A stretch of 64,000 nucleotides of DNA from Nodularia sp. NIES-3585 (GTDB lineage: Bacteria > Cyanobacteriota > Cyanobacteriia > Cyanobacteriales > Nostocaceae). Positions 8,620 to 16,581 of the stretch are shown piece after piece; the first letter of the stretch is position 1; the number at the start of each line of letters is the position of its first letter. Location: contig NZ_BDUB01000001.1 in the NCBI RefSeq assembly GCF_002218065.1, positions 1,251,567-1,315,566 on the forward strand. Direction: 5' to 3'. Position numbers and translations under genes: made by a program. The notes beneath the pieces are model-generated. The model searched no databases. It had not been told where the DNA came from and saw only the letters and a program-made list of their open reading frames with translations.

Positions 8620-10899
8620 TTACGCTTCAATAACCACCCGCAGATTACCCCGTTTTTTCACAACCCGACAAGCAGTAGTACTACCAGAACGCTCGAAATC
8701 CAAATCCAGTAAAGTAGCGCCAACTTTCAGATTATGGAAAGACAGACGATTAATTGATTCTGGCAAAGTAGGATGAATAATTCGTAAGCAATTATTTTGA
8801 GCATCAGGGACTAAATTAACTACCATTTGCAGCAATTGAAATATAGTACCAGTCGCCCAAGCTTGCGGTGAACAAGCCACTGGATACTGTACAGGCGCAT
8901 GGTCACCATTACGTTCATAACCACAAAAAAGTTCTGGCGGACGTTGATATGGTTGTTGACTAGTCATATCAAACAAACCTTGGAACACTTCTAAAGCTTG
9001 ATCAATTAAACCAAGCGATCGCAATCCCATTGCAGTGAGAGAATTATCATGAGGCCAAACTGAACCAATGTGATAACCCATGGGATTATACGCTGGCGAT
9101 AAACTGCTCAGAGTCCGAATACCCCAGCCATTAAACATATCCGGCGCTCGTAATCTTTCCGCCACACTGTAGGCTTTTTCCGGTGTGAAAATTCCTAAAT
9201 TCAAACAGTGACCCGGATTAGATGTAATGCTTTCGACTTGGTTCCCGTCCCCATCTAAAGCCAAGGCGCAGAAATCTTGGTCTTTGATCCAAAAGTCTTG
9301 ATTAAAACGCACCTTGAGGTGTCTAGCCTCATCCAGCCACCGTTCTGCTAAGTCTAGCCGCTTCTTTGTCTTAGCTATTTCTGCTAGGTGAATTTTGGCT
9401 GCGTAAACGTAAGCTTGTACCTCACTTAAAGCAATAGGACCATTAGCTAACTCACCCTTGTGGTCTACGATACAGTCACCAGAATCTTTCCAACCTTGGT
9501 TAGCTAGACCGCGTTTTGATTTACGGTAGTAAGTCAAATAGCTACTTTGTTTAAGATGATGATCAATCCATTCCATCGCTGCGAGAGCATTCGGCCACAG
9601 TTTCTCTAGAGTTTCTTGATCGTGAGTCCAAGCATAGTATTCAGCATACAACATCAACCACAGGGGAGTAGCATCAACTGTGCCGTAGTAAGGTGTATGG
9701 GGAATTTCTTCACAACGCGCCATTTCCCCAAACCGTAACTCGTGTAAAATTTTCCCCGGTTCTTCTTCGCGCCAGTCATCCACAGTTTTACCTTGGTACG
9801 ACGCTAATATCATCAAGGTTTCTTTGGCAATTTGGGGATTTAGCATCAAAGTTTGGGAAGCTGTAATTAGGGAATCTCTCCCAAACAAGGCTGAGAACCA
9901 AGGGACACCGGCGGAAACAGTTTTATACTTCCCAAAAGACTGACGCAACAAATACATATCTTGTTCAGCGCGCTCAATTACACGATTAAAGAGACTTTTA
10001 TCTGATCTAATCTGTGTAATTTGCTGTATCCATTGTTGCTCTTCCATCAACTCAGCCGCTTTGGCTTGTACTAAGGTAAAAGCTGCACTGACTGTAGAAC
10101 TGGGTTGATTGTTGGTTAACATATTGACTCTGTAACCCAGCTTTTGGGTTTCGTGAGAAGCCAAATCTAACCGCCAAATAGCAGTGTAACCCTGGAAATC
10201 GTCTGGTTGGCGATACTGGAATTGGATACGGGATTCCATTAATAAGCCATCCAATCCTTGATAGGCTAAGGTCAAGGATTTTTCTCTTGGTGGATGTCCA
10301 GAGGAAACACCATGACCGCCAAAAGCTGCTTTTTCTTCAGATGTCGATTCTACTAAGTGTAAAAATTTACCCCGTTGTTCTCTCTGAGTACCGCGAACTT
10401 CAAATAAATCGACAAAATCGGCATCGAAGCTGATACTTAATTCAAAGCTGACGTTTGTGGTGCTGTAATTAGATATTTCAATTTCTTCAAATAGCGCCCC
10501 ATTGAGGACAATTTCTCGACGAATACCGATGGTTTCAGCTTTTAAGTGTTCGTCAATATTCGGGTTAGTACACAGAACTGAAATTGCAAACCCTTTTTCA
10601 GCAGTACTGCTCAGAAGAATAGGCGATCGCCCGGCAATTTGCAACTCTAAACGATTCAGAAATCTGGTGTCAGCACAAAATAATCCGACGTTGGGGTTAC
10701 CATCCTGGAGGGAACAGCCAGAAATGTTCCCCATTGTATCAGTCACTAAAAATAAATCATCATCTTTAACCGTCAGAGTTGGTTGTGGTCTTTCACTCAC
10801 CACAGAAGGCCATTCCGGTATAGGTAATTGTGCTGCGGGAGTAAAAGTTTTGCCATCCAAAGAAATTTCTTCTGGGGTCGTCAGTGTATCCAGTGTCAT
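8620..10899 (-). CDS. Amylo-alpha-1,6-glucosidase / glycogen-debranching-like glycosidase
   Basis: The 759-residue protein has an N-terminal beta-sandwich GDE-like domain (about 1-300; TMGNISGCSLQDGNPNVGLFCADTRFLNRLEL) and a C-terminal (alpha/alpha)6 barrel. Barrel segments are AGVPWFSALFGRDSLITASQ, YYGTVDATPLWLMLY, GLANQGWKDSGD and YHIGSVWPHDNSL. These match proteins annotated as amylo-alpha-1,6-glucosidases, which remove alpha-1,6-linked glucose in glycogen or hydrolyse related glucosides. Catalytic acids probably lie in the GRDS and KDSGD segments, but the exact substrate cannot be read from the sequence. No signal peptide is seen, so it should be cytosolic. The gene is monocistronic. Confidence 0.85.
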   Translation of the reverse strand: MTLDTLTTPEEISLDGKTFTPAAQLPIPEWPSVVSERPQPTLTVKDDDLFLVTDTMGNISGCSLQDGNPNVGLFCADTRFLNRLELQIAGRSPILLSSTAEKGFAISVLCTNPNIDEHLKAETIGIRREIVLNGALFEEIEISNYSTTNVSFELSISFDADFVDLFEVRGTQREQRGKFLHLVESTSEEKAAFGGHGVSSGHPPREKSLTLAYQGLDGLLMESRIQFQYRQPDDFQGYTAIWRLDLASHETQKLGYRVNMLTNNQPSSTVSAAFTLVQAKAAELMEEQQWIQQITQIRSDKSLFNRVIERAEQDMYLLRQSFGKYKTVSAGVPWFSALFGRDSLITASQTLMLNPQIAKETLMILASYQGKTVDDWREEEPGKILHELRFGEMARCEEIPHTPYYGTVDATPLWLMLYAEYYAWTHDQETLEKLWPNALAAMEWIDHHLKQSSYLTYYRKSKRGLANQGWKDSGDCIVDHKGELANGPIALSEVQAYVYAAKIHLAEIAKTKKRLDLAERWLDEARHLKVRFNQDFWIKDQDFCALALDGDGNQVESITSNPGHCLNLGIFTPEKAYSVAERLRAPDMFNGWGIRTLSSLSPAYNPMGYHIGSVWPHDNSLTAMGLRSLGLIDQALEVFQGLFDMTSQQPYQRPPELFCGYERNGDHAPVQYPVACSPQAWATGTIFQLLQMVVNLVPDAQNNCLRIIHPTLPESINRLSFHNLKVGATLLDLDFERSGSTTACRVVKKRGNLRVVIEA

Positions 10900-12169
10900 T
10901 AGCCAAAGTTCCAGTTAAAGGTATATGTCAATCAAGTCAAACAATTTTAGATTTTGGATTTTAGATTTTAGATTGACTGCACCCATAAAGGGATGCAGCT
11001 TGGGGATTTTGGATTGACGTTAGCGAAGCGTACGCAGCGCAGCGAGTATTTTAGATTTGTTCCACCCACCAGGGGTGGGGCTTGTACCAAAAATCATCCC
11101 AAATCCAAAATTCGGAGGGTCAACGGGTAAAAGTGCTTCTAAAAGGGAGTTTCAATCTTTTGGGGTCAAATTTAAATACACATATTTTGGCAAAGGCGGA
11201 GACAAAAAATTGATCATAAATCTTTATCAGATTATATTTTCTATATCTAAAGTCAAGGCTGAAAAACGGTGATTTTCAGCTAATTCATCTAACTCTAAAC
11301 CTTCTCAGTCCTCATAGAAAGAGAATACTTAGCCAAGATGGTAAAGTTGCAAATGAGTACAATTTTACTTAGCGATTGAGTCCAGCAATCCTATGAATTT
11401 ATTTAAATTATTGTTGTATATTATTAAACAAATTTATGCAGCAGGCTGCTTTAACTAAAGTACTACTTTTTCAGAATAAGGCATTTATTAAGTCCTCATG
11501 GACTAAATGCTTTGCCAACATTTGTAATCACAAGATTTTTCCTGTTTAAGCAACAAGATTAACTAAGGGGTTTAAATTTAAATCAGTTATTTTATAGTAA
11601 GATTTTAATGAAGCGCGGGTGTAAAAACATGATAACTTGGATAGCGTAGCCAAAGAAAGAATTAACCACAAATCAATTTGTAGTTACCACATTAGAAAAT
11701 GCTATAAATTGTCATAGGTATAGGTACTAAAATATTTGCCAAAAAGTTGATAAAATTAGCGCCAAAGAGAAATTTAAACTAGCTCATTTTGTGTTCCTGA
11801 GCGATTTTACGCAAATAAACTTCAGCTAAGGTTGATATCAGAGCGGTCTGTTGAATGTATATTGAGCTTAGTAGTTTATGATTTTAAACCTGATGATGCC
11901 AGGAAAAGGAGCAAAAAACCTTCAAAATAAATATCAAGACAAATGTAGCAAAATACTTCTATATCCCAGAATATGACCAATAAATATGCTATTTTTGTTG
12001 GTCTAGTTATGGAGATTTTTCCAAAACTGTCACTACCTTTGTGAAAAATGTTGTTCAAGATTCTTTACATATTTCAACTGTCTGCTGCACTTGAGAGTCC
12101 GTTGTAATTTGTACAATGCAGCTATGACTTGAATCTTTTTTGTGATTGGGCTTTTCTTTAACGATATTC
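10900..12169. other. 1.27-kb gene-free region with short repeats
   Basis: No supported gene. About 10940-11110 carries TTTTAGATTTTGGATTTTAGA-type repeats, a small hairpin (CTGCA..TGCAG near 10977-10999) and a GTAGCG/GCAGCG-rich palindromic block near 11020-11045. From about 11280 the DNA is strongly AT-rich without coding character. It may hold the promoter of the downstream kinase gene or an unrecognised RNA. Confidence 0.55.
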
Positions 12170-14182
12170 ATGAGCATTTCGTCTTCCGTGCTGAGTGATC
12201 TGCTACGATTCATACCCTACCTGCGACCCCAGCTATATTTCAAGGCTTCACTAACAGCTCTTTCCCACGCGATGGAAGATCAAGTTTTGGCTGCGACTTT
12301 GGACCAGCCCTTGGTAATTGCTAGCTTCCAACGAGAGCGATACTATCGCCAAGAAGCTCATCGCTATCAGCGTTTAGCTATGCGTAGTAATCAAATATAC
12401 GTCTTATCCGCACCAGAGACGGACTTTGCCAACAGTTCGGAATATTATGAAAAGGTGGCCTTTGAGCCAGAAGATGCCTTAAGTCAAGAATGGCATTTGG
12501 TGGTAGTTGCTGATAACTATGCTACTTGCCTAGTGTGCCGGGAAAGCCTGGGTTCTATTACGAAAAACCAGCAGCTACGAGAATTTAGCCCTAGTCTAGA
12601 TATGGACACAGCTCGGAGGTTTGAGGGAGTCTGGACATCGGAACGGGGAGTTAGCATCAAAGCAGCTGATTTGCTCTTAGAGAGAATTTTGGTTTACAGA
12701 CCAGACCTGGGAGACAAAATTAAACAGGCTCGCCAGAGATTTTGTATCGGGGAAACCAGAAATTATTCCCCAACAGAACAAGTGACTGAATTTGCTTGTG
12801 ACATCGACACTGACCCCTTTGTGCAGCGCTTGGTGACTTATCTGCAAGCTAGCCAGTATAAATTGCACAAAGCCTATCGTTCGATCACTGCCCAAGCACG
12901 AAAAGAGCGTTTGGTCAACTCTATTAGTACAGCGATTCGGCGATCGCTTGACCCCCACGAAGTCCTACAAGTGGCTGCACAAGAACTAGGACAGCACTTA
13001 GGGGCTAGTCGCTGTTTAATTTACCGCGCGCAAGCTACAGATGCCCAGGCAGATATTAAACATGAGTTTTTGATTCCTGGTGTTTTACCTGTGGGTGGGC
13101 AAACTTGGCAGTTAGATGAAAATCCTTTATTTCAAGAAGCAGTCCAAAATGGTGAGGGCGTTTGTGTAGCTGATACGCTCAGTGACCCTCGTGTGACCAA
13201 ATCCCAGAAACTGTCGTCAATTGCCCAAAAATTTGCCATTCGTTCTTGGTTAATCGAACCAGTATTTTTTCAAGGACGGTTGTTAGGCATTGTGGAACTG
13301 CATTATTGCAGTGTACCGCCACACGAGTGGCAAGCAGGAGAACTAGATTTGGTGAAGGCGATCGCTACCCAAATGGGCGCAGCTTTAATCCAAGCCGAGG
13401 CTTACGCTAACCTAGAAGACCTGAACCAGCAGCTAGAAGCCCTAGACCGCACCCGCAGCAACTTAATCGCCATCACCGGACACGAACTCCGCACGCCCCT
13501 ATCGACAATTCAGGTGTGCTTGGAAAGTCTGGCGACTGAACCCGATATGCCTTTAGAGTTGCAGCAGGTAATGCTGAGTACTGCACTTTCCGACTCAGAA
13601 CGAATGCGGAAACTGGTGCAAGATTTCCTCACCCTGTCTAACTTAGAAAGCGGACGGGTACAATGGCATCCAGAATCCCTGACTTTACAAGAATGTGTGG
13701 ATTTAGCCCTCAGCCGACTTCGCACCCGGACTTCAGAAGAGAAACCCCCCCAAGTCAAAACTCAAATTGCCGAAAATCTGCCTTTAGTGAGAGCTGATGG
13801 TGATTGGCTGGTGGAGGTAATTGCCAAACTGATGGATAATGCTTGTAAATTTACACTGCCTGAGGGCAAAATTACGATTACCGCCACCCAAAACAGCAAT
13901 CAGATGGTGGAGGTGACTGTGGCTGATACGGGACGTGGTATTGAACCCAATCGCCTAGAAATAGTGTTTGACCGCTTTTATCAGGAAGAAGGAGCGCTGC
14001 GGCGTACCACTGGCGGAACGGGCTTGGGACTAGCAATTAGTCGTCAAATTGTCACTGGCTGGGGTGGGGAAATTTGGGCAGAATCCAATGGTAAAGACCA
14101 AGGTAGCCAGTTTCATTTCACCGTTCCTATCGCTCAGGTGAGTTATGAGGAGAAGCGACCAAAAGTCAAGAGTAAGTTGTAA
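12170..14182 (+). CDS. DICT-GAF sensor histidine kinase
   Basis: The 670-residue soluble kinase starts at the ATG at 12170 (MSISSSVLSDLLRFIPYLRPQ). Domain order: a DICT sensory domain (about 1-220; TALSHAMEDQVLAA, VASFQRERYYRQEAHRYQRL); a GAF domain (about 255-420, starting at SISTAIRRSLDPHEVLQVAAQEL); HisKA with the phospho-accepting His in ITGHELRTPLSTI (near 438); and an HATPase with an N box (LMDNACKFT), a G1 box (VADTGRGIEPNRL) and a G2 box (TGGTGLGLAIS). It lacks a transmembrane segment and a receiver domain, so an unlinked response regulator is implied. It lies upstream of psaD in the same direction with a repeat-filled gap; a regulatory link to photosystem I genes is only a guess. Confidence 0.9.
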   Translation: MSISSSVLSDLLRFIPYLRPQLYFKASLTALSHAMEDQVLAATLDQPLVIASFQRERYYRQEAHRYQRLAMRSNQIYVLSAPETDFANSSEYYEKVAFEPEDALSQEWHLVVVADNYATCLVCRESLGSITKNQQLREFSPSLDMDTARRFEGVWTSERGVSIKAADLLLERILVYRPDLGDKIKQARQRFCIGETRNYSPTEQVTEFACDIDTDPFVQRLVTYLQASQYKLHKAYRSITAQARKERLVNSISTAIRRSLDPHEVLQVAAQELGQHLGASRCLIYRAQATDAQADIKHEFLIPGVLPVGGQTWQLDENPLFQEAVQNGEGVCVADTLSDPRVTKSQKLSSIAQKFAIRSWLIEPVFFQGRLLGIVELHYCSVPPHEWQAGELDLVKAIATQMGAALIQAEAYANLEDLNQQLEALDRTRSNLIAITGHELRTPLSTIQVCLESLATEPDMPLELQQVMLSTALSDSERMRKLVQDFLTLSNLESGRVQWHPESLTLQECVDLALSRLRTRTSEEKPPQVKTQIAENLPLVRADGDWLVEVIAKLMDNACKFTLPEGKITITATQNSNQMVEVTVADTGRGIEPNRLEIVFDRFYQEEGALRRTTGGTGLGLAISRQIVTGWGGEIWAESNGKDQGSQFHFTVPIAQVSYEEKRPKVKSKL

Positions 14183-14192
14183 TTCTGAGAAG

Positions 14193-14290
14193 AACCTCAC
14201 CCCCTGCCCCTTATCAAGGAGAGGGGAGAGTTTAATGACTAATGACCAATGACCAATGACCAATGACCAATGACTAATGACTAATGACCA
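14193..14290. repeat. Palindromic repeat followed by heptamer tandem repeat
   Basis: 14193-14230 is a member of a repeated palindrome (CTCACCCC...CCTT..AAGGAGAGGGG) also seen near 33540 and 55280-55318. It is followed at about 14234-14290 by eight copies of a 7-bp unit, ATGACCA or ATGACTA. Such short tandemly repeated sequences are known from heterocystous cyanobacteria. Confidence 0.85.
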
Positions 14291-14378
14291 AAAACTGTTA
14301 CAGTCTATGACGCGATCGCTATATGATCATGTTGGCAGTGTTAGGATGCCGTAAAAACGTTGAGAGAGACACACCTTT

Positions 14379-14798
14379 ATGGCAGAAACACTTTCTGGAC
14401 AAACTCCGCTATTTGGTGGTAGCACTGGCGGTTTGCTGACCAAAGCAAAAGAAGAAGAAAAGTACGCTATCACTTGGACTAGCCCCAAAGAACAAGTTTT
14501 TGAAATGCCTACAGGTGGTTCTGCCACTATGCTCAAAGGCGAAAACCTGCTATACATAGCTCGTAAAGAATATGGTATCGCCTTGGGCGGTCAACTCCGG
14601 AAATTCAAAATCACAGATTACAAGATTTACCGGATTTTACCCTCTGGAGAAACCACTTTCATTCACCCGGCTGATGGTGTGTTCCCAGAAAAAGTGAACG
14701 CAGGACGCGAAAAAGTACGTCATGTACCTCGCAGCATTGGGGAAAACCCCAGTCCCGCAAAACTAAAGTTCAGTGGTAAAGCTACCCACGATGTTTAG
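14379..14798 (+). CDS. psaD: Photosystem I reaction centre subunit II (PsaD)
   Basis: The 139-residue protein is PsaD, a stromal-side peripheral subunit of photosystem I that docks ferredoxin and stabilises PsaC. It is recognised from [20 protein letters not shown], the [19 protein letters not shown] segment, [20 protein letters not shown] and [24 protein letters not shown]. Length and basic composition are typical. The ATG is preceded by a purine-rich GAGAGAGAC. The trpE gene follows on the same strand after a repeat-filled spacer, an order I recall from other cyanobacteria. Confidence 0.98.
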   Translation: MAETLSGQTPLFGGSTGGLLTKAKEEEKYAITWTSPKEQVFEMPTGGSATMLKGENLLYIARKEYGIALGGQLRKFKITDYKIYRILPSGETTFIHPADGVFPEKVNAGREKVRHVPRSIGENPSPAKLKFSGKATHDV

Positions 14799-14809
14799 AG
14801 GCTAGAAAG

Positions 14810-14920
14810 TGGGGAGTGGGGAGTAGGGAGTAGGGAGTAGTGAAGGGAAGGCGACAAATTTAATGTCTAATTCCTCATTCCTCATTCCTCATTCCCCCAT
14901 TCCCCATTGCCCACTCCCAA
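14810..14920. repeat. Two heptamer tandem repeat blocks
   Basis: The psaD-trpE spacer is built of short tandem repeats: GGGGAGT/AGGGAGT units at about 14810-14841 and TCATTCC-type units at about 14870-14905. They run almost up to the trpE start codon. Confidence 0.85.
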
Positions 14921-14933
14921 TTCCCAAAATTCT

Positions 14934-16448
14934 ATGATGTTCCCCGATTTTTCTGATTTTTCTCAGCTCGCTTTACAAGGTAATTTTGTCCCGGTGTATC
15001 AGGAATGGGTAGCAGACCTAGATACGCCTGTGTCAGCTTGGTATAAAGTTTGTGCTGGTCAGCCTTATAGTTTTTTGCTGGAATCAGTGGAAGGCGGGGA
15101 GAAAATCGGACGTTATAGTTTACTCGGTTGCAATCCGCTATGGATTTTATCAGCTAAGGGTGACACTACAACTCAGACACATCGAGATGGTTCCCAAGTT
15201 GTCTTTGCAGGTGACCCATTTACAGCTTTAGCTGAATGTCTGGAACCTTTTAAACCTGTGACTTTACCCCAACTACCGCCAGGAATTGGGGGATTGTTTG
15301 GATTTTGGGGCTATGAATTGATTCGGTGGATTGAGCCACGTGTGCCAGTTCATCCACAAGATGAGCGTAATATCCCTGATGGATTATGGATGCAGGTAGA
15401 CCACCTGTTGATTTTTGACCAAGTGAAGCGGAAAATTTGGGCGATCGCCTACGCAGATTTACGTGATCCGGAAGTAGATTTGCAACAGGCTTATGAACAA
15501 GCGTGCGATCGCGTTACCCAGATGTTGTGTAAGTTATCTCTACCTGTGTCGCCACAAAAAACTATTTTAGAATGGACTCCCCCAGGAACGCAGAATGTCG
15601 GGGGAATAGAGGCATATACCAGCAATTTCACTCGCCCAGAATTTTGCGCCAGTGTGGAAAAGGCTAAAGAATATATTAAAGCTGGTGATATTTTCCAAGT
15701 AGTAATTTCCCAGCGTTTATCAACAGAATATACAGGCGACCCCTTCGCCCTTTATCGTTCCCTGCGCCAGATTAATCCTTCGCCTTACATGGCTTTCTTT
15801 AACTTCCAAGATTGGCAAATTATCGGTTCCAGTCCAGAGGTGATGGTCAAAGCCGAACGGGATGCAGATGGTGGGGTATTAGCCACAGTCCGCCCCATTG
15901 CAGGGACACGTCCACGGGGGAAAACGACGAAGGAGGATGCAGCTTTCGCTGAAGATTTACTCCAAGACCCCAAGGAAACTGCGGAACACGTGATGCTAGT
16001 TGATTTAGGGCGGAATGATTTGGGGCGGGTTTGTGAAAGTGGTAGCGTCAAAGTTGATGAATTAATGATCGTTGAGCGTTATTCTCATGTCATGCACATT
16101 GTGAGTAATGTGGTGGGTAAGTTAGCACCAGATAAAACGGCTTGGGATTTACTCAAGGCTTGTTTCCCTGCGGGGACTGTGAGTGGTGCGCCTAAAATTC
16201 GGGCGATGGAAATTATCAATGAGTTGGAACCGAGTCGCCGGGGTGTTTATTCTGGTGTCTATGGTTATTATGATTTTGAAGGACAATTGAATAGTGCGAT
16301 CGCCATTCGCACAATGGTATTGCAGAATAATACAGTAACTGTCCAAGCTGGTGCAGGTTTGGTGGCTGATTCTGAACCTGAGAAGGAATATGAGGAGACT
16401 TTGAATAAGGCGCGAGGATTGTTGATCGCAATTCGTTGTTTACAGTGA
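14934..16448 (+). CDS. trpE: Anthranilate synthase component I
   Basis: TrpE converts chorismate to anthranilate with ammonia from the glutaminase subunit, the first step of tryptophan synthesis. The 504-residue product has the N-terminal feedback domain (SFLLESVEGGEKIGRYSLLG) and the chorismate-binding C-domain: SPSPEV-type GSSPEVMVKAER, VRPIAGTRPRGKT, DLGRNDLGRV, CFPAGTVSGAPK and QAGAGLVADSEPEKEYEE. The LESVEGGEKIGRYS segment is typical of Trp-regulated TrpE rather than PabB. The frame is open upstream through repeat DNA, so the ATG at 14934 (or the next codon) is the best start. No glutaminase gene is adjacent. Confidence 0.93.
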   Translation: MMFPDFSDFSQLALQGNFVPVYQEWVADLDTPVSAWYKVCAGQPYSFLLESVEGGEKIGRYSLLGCNPLWILSAKGDTTTQTHRDGSQVVFAGDPFTALAECLEPFKPVTLPQLPPGIGGLFGFWGYELIRWIEPRVPVHPQDERNIPDGLWMQVDHLLIFDQVKRKIWAIAYADLRDPEVDLQQAYEQACDRVTQMLCKLSLPVSPQKTILEWTPPGTQNVGGIEAYTSNFTRPEFCASVEKAKEYIKAGDIFQVVISQRLSTEYTGDPFALYRSLRQINPSPYMAFFNFQDWQIIGSSPEVMVKAERDADGGVLATVRPIAGTRPRGKTTKEDAAFAEDLLQDPKETAEHVMLVDLGRNDLGRVCESGSVKVDELMIVERYSHVMHIVSNVVGKLAPDKTAWDLLKACFPAGTVSGAPKIRAMEIINELEPSRRGVYSGVYGYYDFEGQLNSAIAIRTMVLQNNTVTVQAGAGLVADSEPEKEYEETLNKARGLLIAIRCLQ

Positions 16449-16581
16449 AACAGCTCGCCTCTAATATTTGCTTTAGTAGTTGCTTAGGTTAGTACATCGA
16501 TAGGCGTGCTATCCCTCATCCTAATAATACTGTCTGTAAGGCTTAGTTTGTAATTTATATAAATGGTATGAGATAAAAATC

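Noticed and set aside
11057-11272. 71-codon plus-strand frame after the glucosidase gene
   Set aside because: It begins inside repeat DNA and its translation is low in protein-like patterning, so it is probably chance.
11876-12058. 60-codon minus-strand frame in the long gap
   Set aside because: AT-rich chance frame with a hydrophobic composition caused by T-rich codons; no start signal.
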